Shown: one piece after another, positions 36,382-45,480 of the stretch
How the letters are laid out: each line of letters opens with the position of its first letter
How positions within the stretch are numbered: position 1 is the stretch's first letter
Origin: Isoptericola sediminis
Lineage (GTDB): Bacteria > Actinomycetota > Actinomycetes > Actinomycetales > Cellulomonadaceae
NCBI RefSeq assembly: GCF_013085345.1
Contig: NZ_JABFAJ010000027.1
Span: forward strand, 1 to 52,204
Direction of reading: 5' to 3'
DNA length: 52,204 bases
Translations under genes and position numbers: made by a program
The notes under the pieces: generated by a model
The model's input: the letters and a program-made list of their open reading frames with translations, nothing else
Told to the model about the DNA's origin: nothing
Database searches by the model: none

Positions 36382-36756
36382 TCAGTCGTCGGAATCGGCC
36401 GAGTCCGCGCTCTGCACGTGCTGCGGGGAGGGCGAGGCGGTCTCCGCGCTGCGGGCGCTCTGCGTCGAGGGGTCGTCGGGCGAGTCGGAGGTGTCGACGG
36501 CGGTGGTCGAAGAGTCGGAGGACTCCGGGGACGGGTCGCTGACGTCGGTCGACGCGGGGCCGGTCGAGCCCGACGACTCGTCGACGGAGGACTCGTCGGT
36601 CGCGCCGTCCTCCGGGCCGTCCAGCGTGACGGCGTCGACGCCCCCGGACGGGCCGTCCTGGTCGCTCGTCCCGACGGCGGCGGCGCCCGCGACGCCCATG
36701 CCCAGGGCCGCGGCGGTGCCGACGACGATCCAGCGCTTCTTCACGGACGGTCTCAT
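36382..36756 (-). CDS. small exported or membrane-anchored Ser/Asp/Thr-rich protein
   Basis: A 124-residue protein: MRPSVKKRW, a hydrophobic segment (IVVGTAAALGMGVAGAAAVG), then 90 residues that are almost all Ser, Asp, Thr, Pro, Glu and Ala. No domain recognised. GAGGGAG ribosome site before ATG 36756. It lies 80 bases upstream of the APH-like gene and may be the first gene of the group leading into the two-component system; an acidic envelope peptide beside a sensor kinase could be a ligand-binding or signalling partner (inference). Confidence 0.7.
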   Translation of the reverse strand: MRPSVKKRWIVVGTAAALGMGVAGAAAVGTSDQDGPSGGVDAVTLDGPEDGATDESSVDESSGSTGPASTDVSDPSPESSDSSTTAVDTSDSPDDPSTQSARSAETASPSPQHVQSADSADSDD

Positions 36757-36969
36757 GGCTGCTCCCTCGAACGGTGCCGGCATCCGCTGCCTGCGGACGT
36801 GCACCATCCTTCGGCGCCGGCATGAGACCTCGCGGAGACGAGCATGAGAGTCCTCTCATCCTCCGGGCGCGACCCGCCGAGGGCCGGACGGGCCGTCGCC
36901 GTGGGCACGGGCCTCCCGGACCGCGGACCGGGCGCGCAGACGCTCGTCGCGGTCATTACGGTAGGCCTC

Positions 36970-38679
36970 ATGACGACCTCTCCTGTCGACGCCACCACCA
37001 CGCCCGCCTGGGGCGAGCTGCTCCGCCACCACCAGGAGTTCCGCGGGGACCTGCGCGGCTGGTTCGCCGCCGATCCCGGCCGCGCCGAGCGGTTCAGCCA
37101 CACCACCGGGGACCTGCTGGTCGACCTGTCGAAGAACCTGGCGACCGACGAGACGTTCGACCTCCTCGTGCGTCTCGCGCACGAGGTGGACCTGCCCGAG
37201 CGCATCGAGGCCATGTTCACCGGCGAGCACATCAACGTGACCGAGGACCGTGCCGTGCTGCACACCGCGCTGCGCCGGGCCCCCGGGACGCAGCCGTCGC
37301 TCGTCGTCGACGGCCAGGACGTGGACGCCGACGTCGCCCGTGAGCTCGACAAGGTGGGGGCGTTCGCGGAGCAGGTGCGCTCCGGGGAGTGGAGCGGCGT
37401 CACCGGCAAACCGGTCCGGACGGTCGTCAACATCGGCATCGGCGGCTCCGACCTCGGCCCGGTCATGGTCTACGAGGCGCTCAAGCCCTACGGGCGCGAG
37501 GACCTCGAGGTCCGGTTCGTCTCGAACATCGACCCCACCGACCTGGCGCAGAAGACCGCCGACCTCGACCCCGAGACGACGCTGTTCATCGTGGCGTCCA
37601 AGACGTTCGGCACCCTGGAGACCCTCACCAACGCCCGCCTGGCCCGGGCCTGGCTGTGGGAGCGTCTGCACGCGGCCGGCGCCATCGAGGACGACCACGA
37701 CGCGAAGCAGGCCGCGGTCCGCGCCCACTTCGTCGCCGTCTCCACCGCACTGGACAAGGTCGAGGCGTTCGGCATCGACCCCGCCAACGCGTTCGGGTTC
37801 TGGGACTGGGTCGGCGGTCGGTACTCGGTCGACTCCGCCATCGGCACCTCGCTCGCCGTCGCCTTCGGCCCGGAGGTCTTCCGGGAGCTGCTCGCCGGCT
37901 TCCACACCGTCGACGAGCACTTCCGCACGACGCCGCTCGAGCGGAACGTGCCCGCCCTGATGGGGTTGCTCAACGTCTGGTACACGAACTTCCTCGGCGC
38001 CCACACCCACGCGGTGCTCCCCTACGCCCAGCAGCTCCACCGCTTCCCCGCCTACCTGCAGCAGCTCACGATGGAGTCCAACGGCAAGTCGGTGCGCTGG
38101 GACGGGTCGCCGGTCACGACGCAGACGGGCGAGGTCTTCTGGGGCGAGCCGGGGACGAACGGTCAGCACGCCTTCTACCAGCTCATCCACCAGGGCACCC
38201 GGACCGTGCCGGCCGACTTCATCGCGTTCGCGACCCCCGCCTACCCGCTGGTCGACGCGGTCGGTGACGGCAAGGCGGTGGCGCCCGGCGCGGACGTGCA
38301 CGAGCTGTTCCTGGCGAACTTCTTCGCCCAGACCAAGGCCCTCGCGTTCGGCAAGACGGCCGACGAGGTGCGGGCCGAGGGCACCGCCGAGGAGCTGGTC
38401 AGCGCCCGGACCTTCTCCGGCAACCGTCCGACGACCTCGATCATGGCGCCGGCGCTCACGCCGTCCGTCCTCGGTCAGCTCGTCGCGCTGTACGAGCACA
38501 TCACCTTCGTCCAGGGCGTCGTGTGGGGCATCGACTCCTTCGACCAGTGGGGCGTCGAGCTCGGCAAGAAGCTGGCCCTGGAGGTCGCCCCGGCCGTGTC
38601 CGGGGACGACGCCGCCCTGGCGGAACAGGACTCCTCGACCCGCCGGCTGGTGGAGTTCTACCGGACACACCGGGCCTGA
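36970..38679 (+). CDS. pgi: glucose-6-phosphate isomerase
   Basis: A 569-residue enzyme that interconverts glucose-6-phosphate and fructose-6-phosphate, of the long (eukaryote/E. coli-like) type. Signatures: [43 protein letters not shown] and the C-terminal [22 protein letters not shown] 36970 begins [18 protein letters not shown]; the in-frame stretch upstream is not family-like. Single gene between the exported-protein group and the stressosome. Confidence 0.97.
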   Translation: MTTSPVDATTTPAWGELLRHHQEFRGDLRGWFAADPGRAERFSHTTGDLLVDLSKNLATDETFDLLVRLAHEVDLPERIEAMFTGEHINVTEDRAVLHTALRRAPGTQPSLVVDGQDVDADVARELDKVGAFAEQVRSGEWSGVTGKPVRTVVNIGIGGSDLGPVMVYEALKPYGREDLEVRFVSNIDPTDLAQKTADLDPETTLFIVASKTFGTLETLTNARLARAWLWERLHAAGAIEDDHDAKQAAVRAHFVAVSTALDKVEAFGIDPANAFGFWDWVGGRYSVDSAIGTSLAVAFGPEVFRELLAGFHTVDEHFRTTPLERNVPALMGLLNVWYTNFLGAHTHAVLPYAQQLHRFPAYLQQLTMESNGKSVRWDGSPVTTQTGEVFWGEPGTNGQHAFYQLIHQGTRTVPADFIAFATPAYPLVDAVGDGKAVAPGADVHELFLANFFAQTKALAFGKTADEVRAEGTAEELVSARTFSGNRPTTSIMAPALTPSVLGQLVALYEHITFVQGVVWGIDSFDQWGVELGKKLALEVAPAVSGDDAALAEQDSSTRRLVEFYRTHRA

Positions 38680-38770
38680 CCTGCGGCGACGCGAACCGGT
38701 GGGTCGCGGGGGCGTTCTGCTCCTACACTGTCTCCGCGATCCACCCTCGCGCCGCCCGAAAGGAGCCCAC

Positions 38771-39601
38771 GTGCCGACTGCCCGGAGTGCCCAGCTCTCC
38801 ACGATCCTCACGGACCACGCCGAGGCCGTCCGCGCCGCGTGGCTCGACGCGTCGAGCGTCGAGCTGCGGGGCCGCAGCACCCGCGGCGAGCTCGAGCGCG
38901 AGCAGTCGGACATCTACGACGCGCTCGTGGAGGGGCTGCGCGACGGCGGCTCCGAGCTGGGCGACGCGGCGTTCGACCAGCTGCGGGGCATCCTGGCCGA
39001 CGTGTCCGGTGCTCGCGCCCGCCTGGGGTTCACCCCCCGGGAGACGGCGATGGCGGTGTTCGCGCTCAAGGAGGGCCTGTACAGCCTGGTCGACGACGAC
39101 GTCCGCGCGCACCTGACGCCGCTGATGCGGCTGGTGGACGACCTCGGCCTGTACACGTTCGAGAACTACGCGGACGCCCGCGAGGCGATCATCACCGAGC
39201 AGGCGGAGCAGCTCATGGAGCTGTCCACCCCGGTGGTGAAGCTGTGGGAGGGCATCGTCGCGGTGCCGCTGGTGGGCACCCTCGACTCGGCCCGCACTCA
39301 GGTCGTCATGGAGAAGCTCCTCAACACCCTCGTCGAGACGGGCAGCGAGCACGCGATCATCGACATCACGGGTGTGCCGGCGGTCGACACCCAGGTCGCC
39401 CAGCACCTGCTCAAGACGGTCGTGGCGGCGCGCCTCATGGGCGCCCAGTGCACGATCAGCGGCATCCGGCCGCAGATCGCCCAGACGATCGTGGCCCTCG
39501 GTATCGAGTTCGGCGACATCCGCACCCGCGCGTCCCTGGCCGACGCCCTGGTGGACGCGCTGCGCGAGAAGAAGCGACCGACCAGCGAGGTGCGCGGGTG
39601 A
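38771..39601 (+). CDS. rsbR: RsbR-like stressosome scaffold/sensor
   Basis: A 276-residue protein with an N-terminal helical RsbRD-type sensory domain (about 10-150) joined by a helix to a STAS domain (about 160-270). Both phosphorylatable threonines of B. subtilis RsbR are conserved: T207 in VPAVDTQVAQHL and T239 in RPQIAQTIVALGI. With RsbS it would build the stressosome, which holds RsbT until stress. GTG 38771 has an AAGGAG ribosome site. First of six genes that overlap by 4 bases each. Confidence 0.93.
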   Translation: MPTARSAQLSTILTDHAEAVRAAWLDASSVELRGRSTRGELEREQSDIYDALVEGLRDGGSELGDAAFDQLRGILADVSGARARLGFTPRETAMAVFALKEGLYSLVDDDVRAHLTPLMRLVDDLGLYTFENYADAREAIITEQAEQLMELSTPVVKLWEGIVAVPLVGTLDSARTQVVMEKLLNTLVETGSEHAIIDITGVPAVDTQVAQHLLKTVVAARLMGAQCTISGIRPQIAQTIVALGIEFGDIRTRASLADALVDALREKKRPTSEVRG

Positions 39602-39999
39602 ACGAGGTCCCGATCCTCAAGATCGGGTCGACGCTGCTGGTGTCGATCCAGGTCGAGCTGCAGGACGACACCGTGCTCCAGCTCCAGGAGGACCTCGCCG
39701 CCCGGATCACCCGGACCGGTGCGCGCGGCGTCATCATCGACATCTCCGGCCTGGAGATCGTCGACAGCTTCATCGGCCGCATGCTGGCCTCCGTCGCCGC
39801 CGTCTCGCGGGTGCTGGACGCCCGCACCGTCGTCGTCGGGATGCGTCCCGCCGTCGCGATCACCATGGTCGAGCTCGGGCTGGGGCTGCACGGGGTGCAG
39901 ACCGCGCTCGACGTCGACCGCGGTCTGGCCCTGCTCAGCCCCGACAGCGGGGCGGCCGAAGACGTCCTCCTCGCGGCCGTCGAACGCGACGCCGGATGA
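39598..39999 (+). CDS. rsbS: RsbS-like STAS antagonist
   Basis: A 133-residue single STAS domain. The phosphorylation site S57 lies in IDISGLEIVDSFIGRM, nearly identical to the B. subtilis RsbS S59 region. Unphosphorylated RsbS traps RsbT; phosphorylation releases it. GTG 39598 overlaps the rsbR stop as GTGA. Confidence 0.95.
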   Translation: MNEVPILKIGSTLLVSIQVELQDDTVLQLQEDLAARITRTGARGVIIDISGLEIVDSFIGRMLASVAAVSRVLDARTVVVGMRPAVAITMVELGLGLHGVQTALDVDRGLALLSPDSGAAEDVLLAAVERDAG

Positions 40000-40412
40000 C
40001 CACGACCTCTCCCACCACCGGCACACGACAACCGGTTCGCGACGACTCGGACGTGGTCCGGGTCCGCCAGGCCGTGCGACGGCTCGCCCAGCAGGCGCGG
40101 CTGTCCCTGGTCGACCAGACGAAGCTCGTGACCGCGGCGAGCGAGCTCGCGCGCAACACCCTGGTGCACGGGGGCGGCGGCGAGGCCGAGGTCGAGCTGG
40201 TCACGAGCGGGCTGCGCACCGGTGTCCGTGCCGTCTTCTCGGACCAGGGCCCCGGCATCGCCGACCTCGACCTCGCGCTCACCGACGGCTGGACCAGCGG
40301 CGGCGGGCTCGGGCTGGGGCTGTCGGGGTCGCGTCGTCTGGTCGAGCACTTCGCGATCGACACGACGCCCGGGGTCGGGACCCGCGTCGAGATCGCGGCC
40401 TGGGCGCGATGA
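39996..40412 (+). CDS. rsbT: RsbT-like switch kinase
   Basis: A 138-residue GHKL ATPase. N box KLVTAASELARNTLVHGGGG, G1 box SDQGPGIAD, and GGGLGLGLSGSRRLV as the ATP lid. It should phosphorylate RsbR and RsbS, then leave the complex to activate a PP2C phosphatase. ATG 39996 overlaps the rsbS stop as ATGA. Confidence 0.95.
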   Translation: MTTTSPTTGTRQPVRDDSDVVRVRQAVRRLAQQARLSLVDQTKLVTAASELARNTLVHGGGGEAEVELVTSGLRTGVRAVFSDQGPGIADLDLALTDGWTSGGGLGLGLSGSRRLVEHFAIDTTPGVGTRVEIAAWAR

Positions 40413-41467
40413 CCGGCGTCGTCGATCCTGACGAGCCACGCAGTGTGCTCGAGAGCGGCGCCTGGTACACGGTCGACCACCCGTCGGCCGTCGGCCGGGT
40501 GCGCCGCGCGGCGGTGACGACCGCGATCCGGCTCGGCCACGACGAGAGCCGTGCGGCCGAGGTCGGGCTCGTCGTGTCCGAGCTGGCCACGAACCAGACC
40601 CGCCACGCGGGCTCCGGCCGCATGCTGCTCGCGGTCGACCGGACGGACGGGTGCGCCCGCCTGACGGTGCTCGCCGTCGACTCGGGGCCCGGGATGCGCG
40701 ACGTCGCGGCGGCGATGCGGGACGGTGTCTCCTCGCGGGGCACCCTCGGCATCGGTCTGGGCACGCTGCCCCGGCTGGCGGGCTCGTGGGACGCGTGGTC
40801 GGCCCCCGGTGCCGGGACCGTCGTGTCCGCCGCGTTCGACGCGCGCCGTCCCGTCGCCGGCGACGAGCGTCCGGCGTCCACCGCCGGCGCCCCGAGCGGC
40901 ATCACCCGCGCCATGACGGGTCAGCAGGTCTGCGGTGACGCGTTCGCCGTCCGCCTGGACGACGGCGCGTCGAGCGTGCTGGTCGCCGACGGGCTGGGTC
41001 ACGGCCCGCTCGCGGCGGCGGCCTCGCAGGCCGCCGTCCGGGCCTTCCGCGCGGCTCCCGCGGCCGGCCCCGCGATCCTCCTCGAGCGGGTGCACCGTGC
41101 CCTGGCGGGCACGCGCGGCGCCGCCGTGGCGGTCGTGCAGCAGATCGGCTCCACCCTGCGCCACGCCGGCATCGGCAACATCGCCGGGGCGATCCACGGC
41201 ACCCGCACCCGCAGCCTGCTGAGCCCCCCGGGCATCGGCGGGTCGCGCTCCCCCGCGATCACGGAGACGACGCACGCCGTCAGCGAGGGCGACGTCGTCA
41301 CCCTGTACTCCGACGGGCTGACCGACCGGGTCAACCTCGTGGACTACCCCGGTCTGCTGCTGCGCTCCGCGACCGTCGTCGCCGGCGTGATCATGCGCGA
41401 CTTCGCCGTCCGGCGTGACGACGCCTGCGTGGTGGTCCTGCCCGTCCGAGGGGCCGCACGGCCATGA
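40409..41467 (+). CDS. fusion of anti-sigma-type ATPase and PP2C/SpoIIE phosphatase (RsbX-like)
   Basis: A 352-residue two-domain protein. Residues about 20-145 are a second GHKL ATPase (VVSELATNQTRHAGSGRMLL and AVDSGPGMRD). Residues about 160-350 are a small PP2C of the RsbX/SpoIIE type (VCGDAFAVRL, VADGLGHGP, LYSDGLTDRV, RRDDACVVV), with the metal-binding aspartates present. In B. subtilis RsbX dephosphorylates RsbR and RsbS and resets the stressosome; that is the expected job of the PP2C half. What the attached ATPase does is not known. ATGA overlaps at both ends. Confidence 0.88.
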   Translation: MTGVVDPDEPRSVLESGAWYTVDHPSAVGRVRRAAVTTAIRLGHDESRAAEVGLVVSELATNQTRHAGSGRMLLAVDRTDGCARLTVLAVDSGPGMRDVAAAMRDGVSSRGTLGIGLGTLPRLAGSWDAWSAPGAGTVVSAAFDARRPVAGDERPASTAGAPSGITRAMTGQQVCGDAFAVRLDDGASSVLVADGLGHGPLAAAASQAAVRAFRAAPAAGPAILLERVHRALAGTRGAAVAVVQQIGSTLRHAGIGNIAGAIHGTRTRSLLSPPGIGGSRSPAITETTHAVSEGDVVTLYSDGLTDRVNLVDYPGLLLRSATVVAGVIMRDFAVRRDDACVVVLPVRGAARP

Positions 41468-42711
41468 GCGGGGCGGTGGAGGCCGCAGCTCTGCAGCGTC
41501 GGCTGGCCCGGCTCGAGCAGGCTCACGAGGCACTGACGGCCCAGTACGAACAGCTCTCGGCCGAGCTGGAGGAGACGAACTCCGGCGTGGTCGCGCTCTA
41601 CGCCGAGCTGGACGAGCGCGGCCGCCAGCTCGCCGCGGCGAACGAGGCCAAGTCGCGGTTCCTGCGCAACGTGAGCCACGAGCTGAGGAGCCCGGTCAAC
41701 TCGATCATCGGCCTGGCGGGACTGCTCGCCGAGTCGCCGCTGGACGACGACCAGGCCCAGCAGGTCCGGTTCGTGCGCGACAGCGCCGACACGCTGCTGA
41801 CCCTGGTGGACGAGCTCCTGGAGCTGGCGCGCGCCGAGGCGGGGCACCAGGACGTCCACCCCGCCCCGTTCGACATGGCCGAGCTCCTCGCCGAGCTGGA
41901 GGGCACCACGCGCCCGCTGGTCCGGGACGGCGTCGAGCTCGTCGTCGACCCGCCCGGCGTGCCCGTGCTGTGCAGCGACCGGCGTCTCGTGGCGCGCATG
42001 CTCCGCAACCTGCTGACCAACGCGGTGAAGTTCACCGAGCGCGGGTCGGTGCACCTGGTCGTCACGCCCACGGCCGACGGCGCGCGGTGCGAGGTCCGGG
42101 ACACGGGGCTGGGCGTGCCCGCCGACCAGCTCGACGCGATCTTCGAGGAGTTCGTCCAGGTGCCCCACCACCTGCAGCCGGGCGCGCGGGGGACGGGTCT
42201 GGGGCTGCCGTACGCGCGGCGCACCGCCGAGGCGCTCGGCGGCAGCCTCACGGCGACCTCGACCCTCGGCGAGGGGAGCGTCTTCACGCTCACCCTGCCC
42301 TCGCTGGAGGACGCCGCCGGGACGAACGCCTCCGCCGGTGCCCGCAGCGGTCGCGTCGGCCACGTCCTCGTCGTGGACGACGACCACGCCTTCGGCTCCT
42401 CGGTCGCCGGTCTGCTCCGCGACGAGGCGACCCGGGTCAGCGTCGCCCACGACGCCGGCACGGCCCTGGCGATGCTGCAGGACGACGTCGACGCCGTCGT
42501 CCTCGACGTGCGCATGCCGGACACGACCGGCACGGCGCTGCTGGCTCGGATGCTGGACGAACGGCCGGGCCTGGCAGCCGTCCTGATGTCGAGCGGACCG
42601 AGCCCCGCCCCCGGCCCGTGGACGCGCACGGCGCGGTTCCTGCCGAAGGACCGGATCGACCGTGCCGCACTCGTCGCGGCACTCGGCACCGAAGGGACAG
42701 CACGACCGTGA
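41464..42711 (+). CDS. hybrid histidine kinase with C-terminal receiver
   Basis: A 415-residue soluble protein: coiled coil (about 8-65), HisKA with H72 in FLRNVSHELRSPVNSI, HATPase (NLLTNAVKF, GTGLGLPYARRTAEALGG), then a receiver domain (about 300-410) with phospho-acceptor D348 in VVLDVRMPD. No membrane span or PAS domain; the coiled coil may be where the input arrives. Receiver-linked, it can pass phosphate to the next gene product, which begins with another receiver. Joined to its neighbours by ATGA and GTGA overlaps. Confidence 0.92.
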   Translation: MSGAVEAAALQRRLARLEQAHEALTAQYEQLSAELEETNSGVVALYAELDERGRQLAAANEAKSRFLRNVSHELRSPVNSIIGLAGLLAESPLDDDQAQQVRFVRDSADTLLTLVDELLELARAEAGHQDVHPAPFDMAELLAELEGTTRPLVRDGVELVVDPPGVPVLCSDRRLVARMLRNLLTNAVKFTERGSVHLVVTPTADGARCEVRDTGLGVPADQLDAIFEEFVQVPHHLQPGARGTGLGLPYARRTAEALGGSLTATSTLGEGSVFTLTLPSLEDAAGTNASAGARSGRVGHVLVVDDDHAFGSSVAGLLRDEATRVSVAHDAGTALAMLQDDVDAVVLDVRMPDTTGTALLARMLDERPGLAAVLMSSGPSPAPGPWTRTARFLPKDRIDRAALVAALGTEGTARP

Positions 42712-44312
42712 CCGAGGAGAACGGACGGCGACGGGTGCTCGTCGTCGACGACACCCATGCCCACCGCTACCTCATGGCCACCTGGCTGCGCGCCGCCGGC
42801 TACGCGGTGCAGGAGGCCGCTACCGGGAGCGAGGCGCTGCAGCGCGCCTCGGCCGAGTTCGACACGGTGGTCCTCGACGTCAACCTGCCGGACGTCTCGG
42901 GGGCGGAGGTGTGCCGGGAGCTGAAGAACAGGCCGGAGACGTCCCCCGTGCCCGTCCTGCACGTGTCGGCCACGTCGATCGACGCGGCGGCCCGCACGGC
43001 CGGGTTGCAGCACGGCGCCGACGCCTACCTGCCCGAACCCCTCGACCGTGACGAGTTCCTCGCCACCGTGGGCGCGCTGTGCCGCAGCTACGACGAGAAG
43101 CGAGGTGCGCACCGGACCGCGCAGCGGCTCGACGACCTCGGCACGGCACTGGTCCCCCTGCACTCGGCGCGCTCCGCCGAGGAGGCGGTCGACCTCGCGG
43201 CTCGGGGCGCGTCGAGCGTGCTCGGACGCCCCGCGATCGCCATGGTGGTCGTCGACGCCGACCACGTGCTGCGCACCGTGTGCCCGGCGCCCGGGGCGCC
43301 GTTGGTCCGCGGTTCCGGCGACTCGCCCATCCAGCCGCCGGGAGGGGTCAGCTCGGCGCTGATGCCGAGGGACCGCGTCCCGGCGCCGTGGAAGGACCTC
43401 CTCACGCAGGCCGGGGTGGGGCCGTCCTCGTGGTGGACCACGTGGATGCGGGACGCCCGCGGGCGGCTCGTCGGCGGCCTCGGCGTCCAGGTGGCCGACT
43501 CCCAGGCGGGCCCGACGGAGGAGGACCGGGAGACCGTGCGACGGTTCACGCAGGGGACCGCGGTGGCGCTGGCCAACCTGCGCCTGCTCGCCGAGGAGCA
43601 CCGGATCACCCGCGCCCTGCAGGACGCGCTGCTCCCGTCCGACCTCACGGTCCGCCCCGGGTTCGACGTCTCCGCCTGCTACGAGGCCTCGGACGACCTG
43701 CTGGACGTCGGGGGCGACTTCTACGACGCCTTCGACCTCCCCGACGGCCGGGTCGCCGTGGTCATCGGCGACGTCCAGGGCCACTCCCTGCACGCCGCCA
43801 CGGTGATGGGCGAGCTCCGCCTGACGCTGCGCGCCTACCTGCGCGAGGGGCACGGGGCGGAGCGCGCGCTGGAGCTGCTCAACGAGGTGCTGCGCACCGA
43901 CCACGCGGAGACCGCGACGGTGTGCGTCTGCCTCGCGGACCCGGTCACCGGCGAGGTCGAGCTGACGGATGCCGGGCACCTGCCGGCGATGCTCGTCCGC
44001 TCCGACGGCACGGCACGGCCGGTGAAGTCCACCTCCCGGCTGCTGGGGCTGCCGAGCCCCGACAGCCGCCCGCCGTACCGCACGACGCTGGCGGTCGGTG
44101 ACCTGCTGGTCCTGGCCACGGACGGACTCGTCGAGCGTCGGGAGGGCTCCCTGCGCGACGGCCTGGCCCGGCTGCAGGCCGCGGCGGCGCAGATCCCCGG
44201 GACGGATCCTTCGGACGCGTGCCAGCACCTGCTCGACGCCTTCGACGACGGCGCGCGCGAGGACGACGTGGCCGTGGTGATCGTGCGCCGCACGAGCGGG
44301 GCCGCTCAGTAG
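42708..44312 (+). CDS. REC-GAF-PP2C phosphatase (RsbU/RsbP-like output)
   Basis: A 534-residue protein: receiver at about 8-125 with D57 (VVLDVNLPDVSG), a GAF-like domain at about 145-295, and a SpoIIE/PP2C domain at about 315-530 (VGGDFYDAF, GDVQGHSLHAA, ATDGLVERR, DDVAVVIVRR). It would dephosphorylate an anti-anti-sigma factor to free a general-stress sigma factor. There is no N-terminal RsbT-binding domain of the RsbU kind, so control may come from the hybrid kinase through the receiver, or from RsbT by another contact. GTG 42708 overlaps the previous stop as GTGA. Confidence 0.92.
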   Translation: MTEENGRRRVLVVDDTHAHRYLMATWLRAAGYAVQEAATGSEALQRASAEFDTVVLDVNLPDVSGAEVCRELKNRPETSPVPVLHVSATSIDAAARTAGLQHGADAYLPEPLDRDEFLATVGALCRSYDEKRGAHRTAQRLDDLGTALVPLHSARSAEEAVDLAARGASSVLGRPAIAMVVVDADHVLRTVCPAPGAPLVRGSGDSPIQPPGGVSSALMPRDRVPAPWKDLLTQAGVGPSSWWTTWMRDARGRLVGGLGVQVADSQAGPTEEDRETVRRFTQGTAVALANLRLLAEEHRITRALQDALLPSDLTVRPGFDVSACYEASDDLLDVGGDFYDAFDLPDGRVAVVIGDVQGHSLHAATVMGELRLTLRAYLREGHGAERALELLNEVLRTDHAETATVCVCLADPVTGEVELTDAGHLPAMLVRSDGTARPVKSTSRLLGLPSPDSRPPYRTTLAVGDLLVLATDGLVERREGSLRDGLARLQAAAAQIPGTDPSDACQHLLDAFDDGAREDDVAVVIVRRTSGAAQ

Positions 44313-44321
44313 GGTCAGGGC

Positions 44322-45434
44322 ATGCCACCCCTGGAGCCGCGGGCGATCCTGGCCGGCAGGCCCACCGCCCGGCCGTCGGTGGGGGTCGTCGTCACGGTGG
44401 CCACGTCCTCCCTGTGCCTGGCGGTGGCTCTCGCCCTGCTGCTGCGGGACGGCGCGGACGGCGTGGTCACGGCGGTCGTCCTGGCGCTCGTCCCCCTGCC
44501 GCTGCTGCTCGCCGGGGTCCTCGCCCTCGACCGTCTCGAGCCCGAACCCCCCGACGTCCTCGTCGCCGCGTTCGGCTGGGGTGCGGGCGTCGCCGTCCTG
44601 CTCGCCACGCTCCTCAACACCGCCGGGCTGGACCTCGTGTGGCGGCCGATGCTGGGCGCCGAGCTCGGCCGGTACGCGACGGCATCCCTCACCGCTCCGG
44701 TCGTCGAGGAGCTGGCGAAGGGCGCGGTGCTCGTGGGGCTGCTCTGGTTCAGGCGCCACGAGCTCAACGGCGCCACCGACGGCATCATCTACGGCTCCAC
44801 GGTGGCCCTGGGCTTCGCCACCGTGGAGAACATCAGCTACTACGCCGCCGCTCCGGCCGGGACGCTGGCGGGGACGTTCGTGGTGCGCGGGATCGTCTCG
44901 CCGCTGCTGCACCCCCTGTGCACGTCCCTGATCGGCGTGGGCGTGGCCGCCGCGGCGCTGCGCCCGCCCGGACGGCGTGCGCTGCCCGTCGTGTCCGGCG
45001 TGGCCGGGGCGACCGCGCTGCACGCCCTGTGGAACGCCTCGACGGTGGCGGGTGCTCTCGGTCTCGGGCTCGCGTACCTGCTGGGCGCCGGCGTGCTGGT
45101 GGCGCTCGGCGTCGTGCTGCACCGGGACCGCCGTCGGATCGTCGGCCTGGTGCGCCGGCACCTGCCCCGCTACCAGGAGCTCGGCGTGATCGGCACGGGC
45201 GACCTGCGGATGCTGTCGTCGCTGCGGGCACGGCAGCGGGCCCGCGAGCAGGTCCGCGGTGCCCTCGGCCGGGGCGCGGCGCGGGCCCTGGCGGATTACC
45301 AGCAGGCCGCCACCGAGCTGGCGATGCTGCACCGCCGGTACGACCTGGGCCTGGTGGACGACGACGCGTTCGTCGCCCGCCGCGACCCGCTGCTGCTGCT
45401 CATGGGGCACGCGCGGGTCGTCTTCGCGCGCTGA
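44322..45434 (+). CDS. PrsW-family intramembrane metalloprotease
   Basis: A 370-residue membrane protein with about eight hydrophobic segments. The family motifs are present: VVEELAKG (EExxK), ATVENISYY (second Glu) and LLHPLCTSL with HALWN (metal-binding histidines). PrsW in B. subtilis starts the cleavage of an anti-sigma factor. It begins only 9 bases after the REC-GAF-PP2C stop, so it may share its transcript. The soluble C-terminal 90 residues (from about 275) form a basic helical domain of unknown role. Confidence 0.88.
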   Translation: MPPLEPRAILAGRPTARPSVGVVVTVATSSLCLAVALALLLRDGADGVVTAVVLALVPLPLLLAGVLALDRLEPEPPDVLVAAFGWGAGVAVLLATLLNTAGLDLVWRPMLGAELGRYATASLTAPVVEELAKGAVLVGLLWFRRHELNGATDGIIYGSTVALGFATVENISYYAAAPAGTLAGTFVVRGIVSPLLHPLCTSLIGVGVAAAALRPPGRRALPVVSGVAGATALHALWNASTVAGALGLGLAYLLGAGVLVALGVVLHRDRRRIVGLVRRHLPRYQELGVIGTGDLRMLSSLRARQRAREQVRGALGRGAARALADYQQAATELAMLHRRYDLGLVDDDAFVARRDPLLLLMGHARVVFAR

Positions 45435-45480
45435 CGGAGGGCTGCGGCCCACGGTCCAAGGCGGGCCCCATCGGCGACGG

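Noticed and set aside
41598-45452. 1284-codon open frame on the minus strand
   Set aside because: It lies opposite the stressosome genes, which have recognisable domains; its product is Arg/Gly/Ala-rich with no domain, the usual antisense shadow in very GC-rich DNA.
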